A program made the translations under genes and the position numbers. The notes beneath the pieces were generated by a model. That model did not search any database. It worked only from the letters and a program-made list of their open reading frames with translations, and was not told where the DNA came from. 22,486 nt of DNA. Source: a virus. The stretch is from positions 1-22,486 of the IMG/VR virus record IMGVR_UViG_3300029309_000376. One strand, given 5' to 3'. This document shows, piece by piece, positions 7,320 to 15,514 of this stretch. Each line of letters starts with the position of its first letter. Positions within the stretch are counted from its first letter, which is position 1.

Positions 7320-8747
7320 TTAAAGACTTGCCCATCCAATTGTTCCATCAACATATACCAATTGAACAGCATTACCTTTTGGTAAACTTCCGTCAGCCGC
7401 TACTGAATCTATGTTGCTTGAATTTCTGCCTATTGTGACTAAGGCATTTCCTACATTCTTTATAATTACCGTATTACCTGCTGATGGGCTTGCAGGAAGT
7501 GTAATTGTAAATGCTGTACTAGCGTGGTTAGCTATAAGTTGATCTTTATTTGATGCTGTATATGTAGTTGTTTTTATAGACCAATCATTATAAGCACCGC
7601 CTAGTGTAGTAAAACTAAGATTACCAGAACCATCAGTAATCATTGCTTGCCCTGCATCACCATCAGACGAAGGTAATGTTAGCGTTATATCTGCGGTGCT
7701 TGCTGGACCAATCAGTGTAACTTTATTTGTACCATTATCGCTGTCTTCAAAGAACTCTAAAAACCCTGCGCTTGTTGCACCATTCTTTAACTGAAGCCCT
7801 GCGTTAACCACAGGAGTCGTAAGTGTTTTGTTAGTCAAAGTATCCGCGGATACTAAAGAAACTAAAGTCGAACTTGCACCTGCTGGCAATAACAATTCAT
7901 TGGTAACACCTGCTGAATGAGGCTGTGCTTTTACTATTTGACCATGACTATTACTTTCACAGTTAAACTGTATTGCACCAGCATTAGTGTTACCTTTTAC
8001 GGTTACATGACCTGTACCATTTGGGGCTAGTTCTAAGTCTGCATTGGATGTCGTAACGATGTCTTGACCATTCATATCAAGATCACCACCTAACTGCGGT
8101 GAAGTATCTTCTACAACATTAGATATTGCACCAGATGTTGCCAACCCTGATACAACTGCACTTCTAGCAACTTTTTTAAGACCCCCGCCTGATGTATCAA
8201 TTGCCAGGAACACATCATCATTAGCTATTGTACTAATTTCTGATAAAGAACTAACTGCTACTGAATTAAAGTTTGTACCATCTGCTATAAGTAAATTACC
8301 AGAGGTATTAGTACCCATCGTAATGTCATCACCCGATACTGTTAAATCACCGCCGATATTTACATCACCTGCAAAATGACCATCCTTAAACTTAAGTGAT
8401 GACGTTCCCAAGTCAATATCATTAGTCGTTACTGGTGCAACAAGACCATTGGAAAAAGTAACTTGAGATGTGCCATCAGCAGTAAATGCCAAAGTATCTG
8501 CGGCACTAAAAAATAAACCACAGTTTGTATCGCCTGTATTTGTAATAGCAGGGGAACTAGCAGAGCCATCAGAAAACGATACAGGATTAGTAAATGCTGC
8601 ACCTGTTGAATCAAGTTTGGTAGCAATAGCCGTAGCTATATTATCAAACTCTGTATTGATTTCTGTGCCTCTAACTATTTTATTAGAGTCACCAGAGGTC
8701 AAGCTGTCTTTTGCAGCAAAATTAACTGTCTTTGTATAATCTGTCAT
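7320..8747 (-). CDS. Tail fibre protein
   Basis: This 475-aa protein has an N-terminus (Y-T-K-T-V-N-F-A-A-K-D-S-L-T-S-G-D, then I-V-R-G-T-E-I-N-T-E-F-D-N-I) typical of marine phage tail fibres, where it probably forms the part that attaches to the tail. The body is a run of Gly/Asp/Thr/Ser beta repeats such as GDVNIGGDLTVSGDDITMGT and LGGDLDMNGQDIVTTSNADL, as in trimeric fibre shafts. The last ~85 residues form a compact beta domain that could be the receptor-binding tip. Its ATG overlaps the stop of the nozzle gene (ATGA at 8744-8747). Confidence 0.8.
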   Translation of the reverse strand: MTDYTKTVNFAAKDSLTSGDSNKIVRGTEINTEFDNIATAIATKLDSTGAAFTNPVSFSDGSASSPAITNTGDTNCGLFFSAADTLAFTADGTSQVTFSNGLVAPVTTNDIDLGTSSLKFKDGHFAGDVNIGGDLTVSGDDITMGTNTSGNLLIADGTNFNSVAVSSLSEISTIANDDVFLAIDTSGGGLKKVARSAVVSGLATSGAISNVVEDTSPQLGGDLDMNGQDIVTTSNADLELAPNGTGHVTVKGNTNAGAIQFNCESNSHGQIVKAQPHSAGVTNELLLPAGASSTLVSLVSADTLTNKTLTTPVVNAGLQLKNGATSAGFLEFFEDSDNGTNKVTLIGPASTADITLTLPSSDGDAGQAMITDGSGNLSFTTLGGAYNDWSIKTTTYTASNKDQLIANHASTAFTITLPASPSAGNTVIIKNVGNALVTIGRNSSNIDSVAADGSLPKGNAVQLVYVDGTIGWASL

Positions 8748-10273
8748 AGTATCCTTCCTAGTAATACTAGAATATCAATTCTCTGTATTGAAAATGAAGC
8801 ACCTGATATATTCGCTTCAAGCCCAACTGTTACTACCTCACCACCACCCGTAGCATTTATCTTAGGTGTGTTAACCAATAAACTCGCAGTATACTCTGCT
8901 GTCCCACCATATTCACTGACTCCATACTCCGCAGCAGCCGATGAACCAATAGTAAAATTTTGGTTTTGATAAGCCTCGCTATAATCATAACCCCACTTAA
9001 ACACTACGCCTGTAGATGCACCACCAATTATTGTAAGATTAAAGTTCTTTAAAAACTTCAAATTAGCTGGCTGACCAAAAGCAAGCGGATTACTAAAATA
9101 CTGCAAGGTAAACGCTGCATTATTATCTTTAAACGTAGAATACTTGGCAATACCACCTAATCGACCAAATAATAAATCACCATTACGCTTTCTTGCATAA
9201 CATAATGGATTAATACTAGACCAAGTAGTTACCCGAAATGTATTGTTAGGCAGTATCTTGCTTGTATCAAATACATATACTTTTTCTGTAGAAGGAAAGG
9301 TTAACAAGTAAAATGAGTTTTCAGGACTATAAACAGCTTTTATGTTACCTGTTTCACTTGCTATGTCACCAAGCAAATCATCTCGTACATTCTGACTAAG
9401 ATCACCAATCTCTACAGACTCTTCCTGTATTGTCCTACCCAATGATCTAACACCTGAATCAGACAAAAACAGAAGATCACTACCAATTGACACTACAGAG
9501 TCTCTAGCAATACAGCCAATGCCAATAATAGTATCTTCCAGCGTCATAGTTGCCGGATTAGTAGGACCAGCGTAAACAAGTATTGTATTAGTACAGAATA
9601 TAATTAAACGTCCATTATGAGCCGCTAGCGCAACTACATCATCTGCTCCTCCAGGTAATACAGTTGTTAGATCCAATGTTCCTGAACTACCACCTGTCCA
9701 CTGATAGCCTGTCTGCAAATGACTAAAAAATATTGTATGTTTGTTACCTACAACATCTGCTGCCCATAACCGACCAAAAGCACTGATAACCTCATTAGCC
9801 TGTGGTGCTGTACCCGATGCAGAGCCAAAAGAACTAAATGCAGTCAAAGCATTAGATCCACCAGCATCTGTAAAAACTAAAGATTCATGCCCACTTTGAA
9901 ACAAAAATGCATGGTTATTTAAGTTGGCAAACTTCCAATTATTTGCAGTTGGTGAATACCCACCAGGTGTAATCTCTGTTATTGTTGTTGTACCAGAAAA
10001 TATCTTGTTATTCCCTGCCGATAAAATAGTAATATCACCACTCTGATCTATGTATTCAAAAATACTTTCAGTACCAATAGATGCGCCAAGATTTGTAGCA
10101 TCAGACGTTAACAACTCATAACCATTCCTAGCACCAATACGACCAAAGGAATCAATAACACAGTTATCTGCAACCTTTGCAAATGATGGATCTAAGTCAA
10201 TAGGTGAGTCCTGAGTATTTATCCCAGAAAAACCTGGAGCAGAGATCGTTACATTCTGTAGCTTCTGTGCCAT
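8744..10273 (-). CDS. Tail nozzle / hub protein (P22 gp10-like role)
   Basis: The 509 residues open with F-S-G-I-N-T-Q-D-S-P-I-D-L-D, then A-D-N-C-V-I-D-S-F-G-R-I-G-A-R-N-G-Y. This signature is common to short-tail nozzle or stabilisation proteins of podovirus-like phages. The rest is beta-strand repeats consistent with a beta-propeller (H-N-G-R-L-I-I-F-C-T-N, S-D-L-L-F-L-S-D-S-G-V-R, N-G-D-L-L-F-G-R-L-G-G). The C-terminus ends FSIQRIDILVLLGRIL. It sits between adaptor and fibre, the expected order for proteins stacked from head to tail tip. The ATG overlaps the adaptor stop (TAATG). Confidence 0.75.
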   Translation of the reverse strand: MAQKLQNVTISAPGFSGINTQDSPIDLDPSFAKVADNCVIDSFGRIGARNGYELLTSDATNLGASIGTESIFEYIDQSGDITILSAGNNKIFSGTTTITEITPGGYSPTANNWKFANLNNHAFLFQSGHESLVFTDAGGSNALTAFSSFGSASGTAPQANEVISAFGRLWAADVVGNKHTIFFSHLQTGYQWTGGSSGTLDLTTVLPGGADDVVALAAHNGRLIIFCTNTILVYAGPTNPATMTLEDTIIGIGCIARDSVVSIGSDLLFLSDSGVRSLGRTIQEESVEIGDLSQNVRDDLLGDIASETGNIKAVYSPENSFYLLTFPSTEKVYVFDTSKILPNNTFRVTTWSSINPLCYARKRNGDLLFGRLGGIAKYSTFKDNNAAFTLQYFSNPLAFGQPANLKFLKNFNLTIIGGASTGVVFKWGYDYSEAYQNQNFTIGSSAAAEYGVSEYGGTAEYTASLLVNTPKINATGGGEVVTVGLEANISGASFSIQRIDILVLLGRIL

Positions 10274-10917
10274 TAAATAGTCCTAAAAACTAACTCTTCT
10301 GGATTCTTAGCCTGATCAAATGCCGCGGCATCCGATAAAGTAACATCTGCAAGTCTAAATAGTTCAGCAGCACTGGTCCCACCTGTCTCACCCCTTTCTC
10401 TAGCTGCAAGAGCATGGGCATACTCAATTACAGGTGCTGTAGGAACAAGGATTGTGTCAGAGTCACTCGATAAATCGACTGGTCTTTTAGCTACTGTAAA
10501 AATTAACGAATAAACACCATCAGGTGTGGGATGAACATCAACCTGTGTATTTACACCATCAAACCCGTTAAATGTAAAAAATGATGGAGACCCTTTAGAT
10601 GATGTTGCAATATTTTTAAAATTCTTGAATTCGTAAGGTGTTTTGTAAGACAGTCTTTTATTTGACGTATCATTGATAACATCCAAAACAGTAGATCGAT
10701 CAGTTGCACCTGTAAGAGTATATGTAAAATCATCATCGGCTGTATTGAATGTAATATCACTTCTCAATCCTGACCAATTTACAGCATTTTCAATATAACG
10801 CTTTGATTGATTAACTAACTCACCAATCAATGCAGAGTATGTATTCTGTGATACAGAAGTTACTTCTGACTCTCTTAATCTTCGTAAAACGGCATTAACT
10901 AACTGTAAATATGTCAT
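10273..10917 (-). CDS. Head-tail adaptor (P22 gp4-like role)
   Basis: This 214-aa protein starts M-T-Y-L-Q-L-V-N-A-V-L-R-R-L-R-E, followed by helices with ELVNQSKRYIENAVNW and a beta-rich middle. This is the usual pattern of the adaptor that binds the portal and carries the tail nozzle in podovirus-like phages. The length suits the family. It overlaps the 1040-aa gene by ATGA (10914-10917) and shares TAATG with the nozzle gene, so dosage with both is probably coupled. Confidence 0.75.
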   Translation of the reverse strand: MTYLQLVNAVLRRLRESEVTSVSQNTYSALIGELVNQSKRYIENAVNWSGLRSDITFNTADDDFTYTLTGATDRSTVLDVINDTSNKRLSYKTPYEFKNFKNIATSSKGSPSFFTFNGFDGVNTQVDVHPTPDGVYSLIFTVAKRPVDLSSDSDTILVPTAPVIEYAHALAARERGETGGTSAAELFRLADVTLSDAAAFDQAKNPEELVFRTI

Positions 10918-13900
10918 CGTCTCAATCCTGTAAATAAACCTCTTGGCGTATACACAAATGGTAACATCTGTGTCGGTACAACATCTTGTATTGTTGATTT
11001 TGACATATAATCACCAAACAATGTTTCTGTTTGTAAGGGTTGTCCAAATAAACCTTGCTGTTGCCCTTGCTGCTGTCCCTGACCTTCTCCTTCACCATCG
11101 CCTTCACCAGAACCATCGCCTGATCCCGTGCCAGATCCTGTCCCCGTGCCACTACCTGTTCCTGTGCTTGTGCCTGTATCTGTGCCTTCTCCTAACCCCT
11201 GACCTTGTTCGCCACCTGCATCCTCTGTGCCTGAAGCCCCTTGACCATCAGTACCTTGACTATCAGTATCTTGACCATTAGTTTGACCACCATCAAGAGA
11301 AGAATCACCACCTGTTAATAAACCGCCACCATTGTCTCCTGACACATTATTATCAGGATCACCTTGGTTATTAGGATCGCCTTGGTTGTTTGGGTCACCC
11401 TCATTATTGGGGTCACCTTGGTTATTGCTTGGATCAGTGTCTAAGTTTGCACCATCCATGCTGCCATCATTGAATAATTCTGGAACTTCTCCAACTCTTG
11501 ATGGATCATTTGGCGCAGCATCTGCATTATCTCCTACACCATCATTGTCCGAATCAACCTGTTCGTTTGGGTCATCAGGAAACGCATCGTTTCTATCTAA
11601 GACACCATCTTTATCCCTATCACCTACGAAGGGGTCTCGATCAAACAATGTTGGTACATTATTAGAATCATTTGGAAAATCATCACTATTATCACCTATA
11701 CCATCATTATCTGTGTCAATAGTTTCATTTGAATCACTAGGAAACGCATCAGCATTGTTACCAACACCATCACCATCAGAATCTACTTGCTCAGATGGAT
11801 CATTTGGAAATGCATCCTCTGAATCTATAATTCCATCATTATCCGTGTCTAACAAAACATCTAATGGATCTGCACCACTAGGATCATCTCCAAGAGTGTC
11901 AAGAAAAGTGTCAAGATTAAATTCATCTTCAGACCCCAAAGATGGATCAATCGCTGGATCTTCTTCGACATCTGGGTCTTTTGCATCACCTTCTCCTGCT
12001 ACCCTTGAGTCCCCACCCTCAATTGCAGGATCTGGCATTCTCTTGGGATCTTGAATTACAACAACACTCTTATTTTCCCAATCAACTTCATAAATTAATC
12101 CAGTATCAGCAGACTTATCTAAATGCTCCACCCTATGAACGCCTGATTCTCCCCAAGTATCCAAATCACCTGTAACTACAACTATTTCAGCATCCAGAGC
12201 AGCATCGAGTGTCTCTCGTCTATCATCAACACGAAAATCGTTCTCGCCATCACCATCAATATCAAAATCCCTGCCTGGATAGGTTCCTCCTGTATCAACA
12301 GGCGTTCCTCCAATATCACTCCCTTGATTATCCGTTCCTTCATTTTGCCCTTGTTGATTAGTTGTATCACTGGTGCTGCGCGAAGGATCGTTAGGAAATG
12401 CATCCTGCGAATCTGGCACACCATCACCGTCACTATCTGCATTTTGACTTGTAGAGGGTGGTTGATTTTGATTTGTAGAGGGTGGCTCATAGTTGCTATT
12501 AGGAACTGTTCTAGGGCCATTCGGGGTTTGTATTATTACAGTTGGATCGGTGGTATTAGGCGAACCATTTGCGTTTTCAGCAGGTATACCCGTTGTGGCT
12601 TGAGTGCCACCAACACCACCTCCTGCATCAACCGTTTCTTCTTCTTGTTCAGGCAAAACAGGTTGATCTACTTGAGGCTCAAATGTAAACTCATTTGTTA
12701 TCGGTGGCCCTGTATCAATTTGCCCTACTATGTCGTCAACATCAGCACTTTTACCATCCGGTGCTTTAGCAATAATTGGATTACCATCACTATCAAAAAT
12801 AGTTATTACAGGTTCAATTGATTGTCCATCAGGATTTCGCTCAAATGCCGTTTTAAATCCTGACAATGCACCTACAATACCACCACCACTTATCTGGTCA
12901 GACGATAACCCAACCGAAGCTAATACCTGAGGAGGAATCATTCCTGATAAACTAGCAACGGCTGATGCCAATCCTAATATTCTCTGACCAAAACTCATCT
13001 CTGGAGCTTCTGGTACTTCAATCTTTAATAGAGAATAACTCCCAATAGGCGCATCACCACCCGTAATATCAACATATAATGTTTGGTCAATAACTTTGTC
13101 TTGAGTTATTTCACCTTTATGAGCCTTTTGTAATTGACTGTACTTTGATTCAGGCAGCTTCATGTAAAGCTGTGATTCATCATAATCAAACGGAAAGTCT
13201 TTGAGGTTAATACTTTCTTTTAATGTACGAGATAAAGGAATGCCTTTCTCATTCAGTTTATTGATAAAATCCTGATAATAAACGTCATGTTGTGTCCAAT
13301 CCCTTTGCGCTGTTTCTATACCAGCTTCATTATCACGCCAATTAGCGGCTGCATTGGCAGCACCTCTAATGCTTTTACCTGTCATTAATGAGGCTTGAGT
13401 CTTTCCCTGCAAAGAACTGATATCATTACCAAATGGTGTTTGACCTTCTACCCTAGGCGCACCAGCTTCCTGCCAATCATCCCATATCTGATTTGCATCA
13501 TTAAAACGCTGTTCAGTATCAGGGTCATTCATGTAGTTTTCAAACCACGCCCTCATACTGAAATCATCGCCTAAATCATAATCATCTAACGTGTAGTTAC
13601 TATTACGATCTAGTAAATCTTGATCCCACTGAAATTCTTGAGTTGAATTACCTGTCATCATGCCACCAGATGTAATTGGCGCACCTTCAGGAACATTATC
13701 AGGGGTTGTATTTAAAGTTTGAAAGGTTGCAGGTGTTCTAGTGTTTGGTAAAGGTTCTGCTTGATTGGGTATTACAAAATCATCAGCAGACATATTACGG
13801 GGATCAGGTATTGGCTCCCATGCCTCTCTGAAACCAAGACCTGCACCAAATGGACTAACAGATAACTTAGCTCTGTAGAATGTACCAAACCGATCTACTA

Positions 13901-14036
13901 CATCTCCAGGTTCATACGCATTAGCACGACTGTAGACAGTTGCATTGAATGGTACGGTATCCGTAGCTGCTGGTAATACACCATACAACTCTTTAGACAA
14001 TAATCCCTTGACGGGTGTGAATGTATTAAGACTCAT
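10914..14036 (-). CDS. Giant TSP3-repeat virion protein, 1040 aa
   Basis: Several regions can be seen. Residues ~30-75 (V-Y-S-R-A-N-A-Y-E-P-G-D-V-V, then G-T-F-Y-R-A and later E-A-W-E-P-I) resemble a carbohydrate-binding module of the CBM5/12 kind. Residues ~100-460 are mixed and hold one hydrophobic stretch near 350-365. Six thrombospondin type 3 style Asp-rich calcium-binding repeats (D-x-D-x-D-G, then D-A-F-P-N-D-P) occur at about 533-552 and 731-847. A (G-D-P-N-N-Q)n repeat lies at ~872-897, and a Gly/Thr/Ser then Gly/Glu/Gln low-complexity tail at ~925-998. The last ~40 residues are again ordinary. It sits just before the adaptor gene, so a virion appendage or head-tail vertex protein is likely. 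The exact role is unknown. Start: the ATG overlaps the previous TAA. Confidence 0.75.
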   Translation of the reverse strand: MSLNTFTPVKGLLSKELYGVLPAATDTVPFNATVYSRANAYEPGDVVDRFGTFYRAKLSVSPFGAGLGFREAWEPIPDPRNMSADDFVIPNQAEPLPNTRTPATFQTLNTTPDNVPEGAPITSGGMMTGNSTQEFQWDQDLLDRNSNYTLDDYDLGDDFSMRAWFENYMNDPDTEQRFNDANQIWDDWQEAGAPRVEGQTPFGNDISSLQGKTQASLMTGKSIRGAANAAANWRDNEAGIETAQRDWTQHDVYYQDFINKLNEKGIPLSRTLKESINLKDFPFDYDESQLYMKLPESKYSQLQKAHKGEITQDKVIDQTLYVDITGGDAPIGSYSLLKIEVPEAPEMSFGQRILGLASAVASLSGMIPPQVLASVGLSSDQISGGGIVGALSGFKTAFERNPDGQSIEPVITIFDSDGNPIIAKAPDGKSADVDDIVGQIDTGPPITNEFTFEPQVDQPVLPEQEEETVDAGGGVGGTQATTGIPAENANGSPNTTDPTVIIQTPNGPRTVPNSNYEPPSTNQNQPPSTSQNADSDGDGVPDSQDAFPNDPSRSTSDTTNQQGQNEGTDNQGSDIGGTPVDTGGTYPGRDFDIDGDGENDFRVDDRRETLDAALDAEIVVVTGDLDTWGESGVHRVEHLDKSADTGLIYEVDWENKSVVVIQDPKRMPDPAIEGGDSRVAGEGDAKDPDVEEDPAIDPSLGSEDEFNLDTFLDTLGDDPSGADPLDVLLDTDNDGIIDSEDAFPNDPSEQVDSDGDGVGNNADAFPSDSNETIDTDNDGIGDNSDDFPNDSNNVPTLFDRDPFVGDRDKDGVLDRNDAFPDDPNEQVDSDNDGVGDNADAAPNDPSRVGEVPELFNDGSMDGANLDTDPSNNQGDPNNEGDPNNQGDPNNQGDPDNNVSGDNGGGLLTGGDSSLDGGQTNGQDTDSQGTDGQGASGTEDAGGEQGQGLGEGTDTGTSTGTGSGTGTGSGTGSGDGSGEGDGEGEGQGQQQGQQQGLFGQPLQTETLFGDYMSKSTIQDVVPTQMLPFVYTPRGLFTGLRR
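11060..11190 (-). repeat. Low-complexity Gly-Thr/Ser and Gly-Gln/Glu coding repeat
   Basis: Within the 1040-aa gene the plus strand shows degenerate 6-bp periodicity (CCTGTG, CCATCG and CCTTCA type units) that encodes alternating Gly-Thr, Gly-Ser, Gly-Asp/Glu and then Gly-Gln runs on the minus strand. It is probably a flexible linker that changes length by slippage. Confidence 0.75.
11356..11427 (-). repeat. Four imperfect 18-bp tandem repeats encoding GDPNNQ units
   Basis: Units start at 11356, 11374, 11392 and 11410, each a variant of GGATCACCTTGGTTATTA. They encode six-residue Gly-Asp-Pro-Asn-Asn-(Gln/Glu) blocks in the 1040-aa protein. The DNA copies differ mainly at third codon positions, so the repeat is maintained at protein level. 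Confidence 0.8.
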
Positions 14037-14482
14037 TAGCCTTTTGCCGTTGCATTAACAACCTCCATCACTGCCATCAATGTACTGGCTAAACTGCTTA
14101 TCGCTACACCCATCCACTTTAACCATTTTTGCACCTGATGCCAAACATCCTGCTCTTTCTGCTTCAAAGCTCTAGCTTCTGCTGCCCTTACTTTCTTACA
14201 TTGAGCCTGAAACTTTAACCAATCATCGTAGAGTCCTGCCCTACCACTATAAATCATCCACTCCCGAATCCACTCTTCCTGCTTGCGGAGCTTCTCTAAC
14301 TCAAAAAAGTTTTGTAATTCACTTTTCTTTTTGCTTCTTTTATTACTGCGTCTTGCAATAATACTCTTACAGTTAAAGTAAGTGGCACAGCTATCACTTA
14401 CATCATAAAACTCTTTACCACTCTGCAAGGCAGTCTTAATGGTAGCAAATGCTTTATTAGCCTGTTGTATTTCTTCAAGCAC
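14036..14482 (-). CDS. 148-aa conserved-looking phage protein with C-terminal hydrophobic helix
   Basis: The start is GTG at 14482, one base after the stop of the EF-hand gene; there is no good ribosome site, so coupling is likely. The N-terminal helix (EEIQQANKAFATIKTALQSG) is followed by a very basic patch (A-R-R-S-N-K-R-S-K-K-K), a Trp-rich charged helix (residues about 58-120), and a hydrophobic C-terminal stretch (WMGVAISSLASTLMAVMEVV). It could be a membrane-tethered or virion-internal protein. Its place between the EF-hand membrane protein and the TSP3 giant suggests it works with them. No known family named. Confidence 0.6.
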   Translation of the reverse strand: MLEEIQQANKAFATIKTALQSGKEFYDVSDSCATYFNCKSIIARRSNKRSKKKSELQNFFELEKLRKQEEWIREWMIYSGRAGLYDDWLKFQAQCKKVRAAEARALKQKEQDVWHQVQKWLKWMGVAISSLASTLMAVMEVVNATAKG

Positions 14483-14483
14483 A

Positions 14484-14804
14484 CTATCGTCTACTCATAA
14501 ATGCTGTAGCACCAAAATACGCGGCTACAATCGATGCTTGTGCTATGTAAAATAAACCAAGAAGATCAGACAATGCCTCTACCCTTTTATCGGGCATCAT
14601 AGGTAACATCAAGAAAATAGAAAATATAATCATAGATAACATAGCTATCCATGCCATCTGCTTCTGAGAGTCTGCCTTTTCTTCTCGCAACTCTAGCTCA
14701 GTCATTTCCTGATGCCGACTTATCTCATCATCTGTTACAGTACCATCACCATCTAAATCATACTTTTCATACTTGGACTTTCTCTGTAATTTTTTATTTG
14801 CCAT
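14484..14804 (-). CDS. EF-hand membrane protein, 106 aa
   Basis: Residues 16-27 form a canonical EF-hand calcium loop (DLDGDGTVTDDE, with Asp at 16, 18 and 20 and Glu at 27). A charged helix and two predicted membrane helices (about 51-68 and 82-102) follow. The calcium loop would be on the same side as the N-terminus. Similar EF-hand plus two-TM proteins are familiar from marine phages near lysis genes, so a holin-like or membrane-sensing role is possible. I chose the ATG at 14804 (MANKK); an in-frame TTG at 14813 is an alternative and has AAGG eight bases upstream. It overlaps the nuclease gene by 11 bp. Confidence 0.75.
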   Translation of the reverse strand: MANKKLQRKSKYEKYDLDGDGTVTDDEISRHQEMTELELREEKADSQKQMAWIAMLSMIIFSIFLMLPMMPDKRVEALSDLLGLFYIAQASIVAAYFGATAFMSRR

Positions 14805-15138
14805 AGTATTCAACCGCCAAACCTTCTTTTAAAAGCATCTTGCAAATATTTACACCATCACTACTCCTAAATGGTGTTGCCAATATCCGACCATACTTAC
14901 CCTTGCCATGAGATAAAATCTCTAACGTGTCCTCACACAACTCCTTAACTCTTTCTTTGGCAATCAGACCTCGTTTTTTCTCTTCTAAGTCCCTTGTTCT
15001 TGTTTCTGGGGTGTTTATACCATATAGCCTCAATCGTTGATTAGAGAGCGTAATACCGAACCCCAGATCAATGTCTACATCAATTGTGTCTCCATCAACA
15101 ACTTTTAAGAGCTTGCACTTGTAATAATAAGGCTTCAT
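14794..15138 (-). CDS. Staphylococcal-nuclease-like (thermonuclease) protein
   Basis: This 114-aa protein has an OB-fold nuclease pattern. V-V-D-G-D-T (D15 and D17) matches the DGDT of SNase, and R-L-Y-G-I-N-T-P-E-T holds R37, T43 and E45, equal to Arg35, Thr41 and Glu43. G-K-Y-G-R supplies R84, equal to Arg87. The calcium ligand Asp40 of SNase is Asn (N42) here, a change seen in other small SNase-like proteins that may alter metal affinity. There is no signal peptide, so it acts in the cytoplasm or in the virion. It overlaps its upstream neighbour by ATGA and is followed by an EF-hand protein. Host DNA degradation is a plausible role. Confidence 0.85.
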   Translation of the reverse strand: MKPYYYKCKLLKVVDGDTIDVDIDLGFGITLSNQRLRLYGINTPETRTRDLEEKKRGLIAKERVKELCEDTLEILSHGKGKYGRILATPFRSSDGVNICKMLLKEGLAVEYYGK

Positions 15139-15356
15139 AACTTCTGTGTCTTAAACTTCCAGTCAATACACGTTGTACTTACAACATACTCTTCTTTTTC
15201 TGCCCACTCTCGTCCGTTTTCTTTTTCCGTCTTTGTCAGATAATTTATACAATCAATGTGATTGTCAAACGTGCCAGCATATATGGTTGTCTTACACACT
15301 GTTTTAGTATCATCCATCATGCAAATCAACAAAACAGCACTAAATAACTCAATCAT
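15135..15356 (-). CDS. Small Cys-containing exported or membrane protein, 73 aa
   Basis: The first ~14 residues (IELFSAVLLICMM) are hydrophobic and look like a short signal or anchor. The rest is polar, with Cys at about 21, 36 and 63, which could form disulfides in the periplasm. No lipobox fits well around the first Cys, so a spanin lipoprotein is not supported. It follows the holin and a 53-aa ORF with ATGA overlaps at both ends, so it could be a lysis accessory protein. No family recognised. Confidence 0.6.
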   Translation of the reverse strand: MIELFSAVLLICMMDDTKTVCKTTIYAGTFDNHIDCINYLTKTEKENGREWAEKEEYVVSTTCIDWKFKTQKL

Positions 15357-15514
15357 TTGTTTAATTCAGCACTAATATTTATGTACGCCTCATTCTTATC
15401 TGGTGTTGACTTATCATCTGCAATATACCGACCCTTCTTATCCCTAGCCCGTACCTGCTTAAACTCCCTGTTAAAAAACAATTTTAAATGTTGATCATAT
15501 AACCACTTAATCAT
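15353..15514 (-). CDS. 53-aa basic protein coupled to the holin gene
   Basis: The frame starts at the ATG at 15514, which overlaps the holin TGA (ATGA), and ends in a TGA at 15353-15355 that overlaps the ATG of the next gene (again ATGA). The double overlap is strong evidence that it is real. It has an aromatic N-terminus (M-I-K-W-L-Y-D-Q-H-L-K-L-F-F-N) followed by Q-V-R-A-R-D-K-K-G-R-Y-I-A-D-D-K-S-T-P, a basic motif I associate with short proteins of marine phages but cannot name. Function unknown. Confidence 0.75.
   Translation of the reverse strand: MIKWLYDQHLKLFFNREFKQVRARDKKGRYIADDKSTPDKNEAYINISAELNK

Noticed and set aside
11332-12054. 240-aa plus-strand ORF rich in Ser, Leu and Pro
   Set aside because: It is the antisense of the Asp-rich repeat region in the 1040-aa gene. 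The composition follows from the repeats and there is no ribosome site.
12324-12821. 165-aa plus-strand ORF
   Set aside because: It lies antisense within the TSP3 gene, is Cys/Ile/Arg-rich with no domain, and has no ribosome site.
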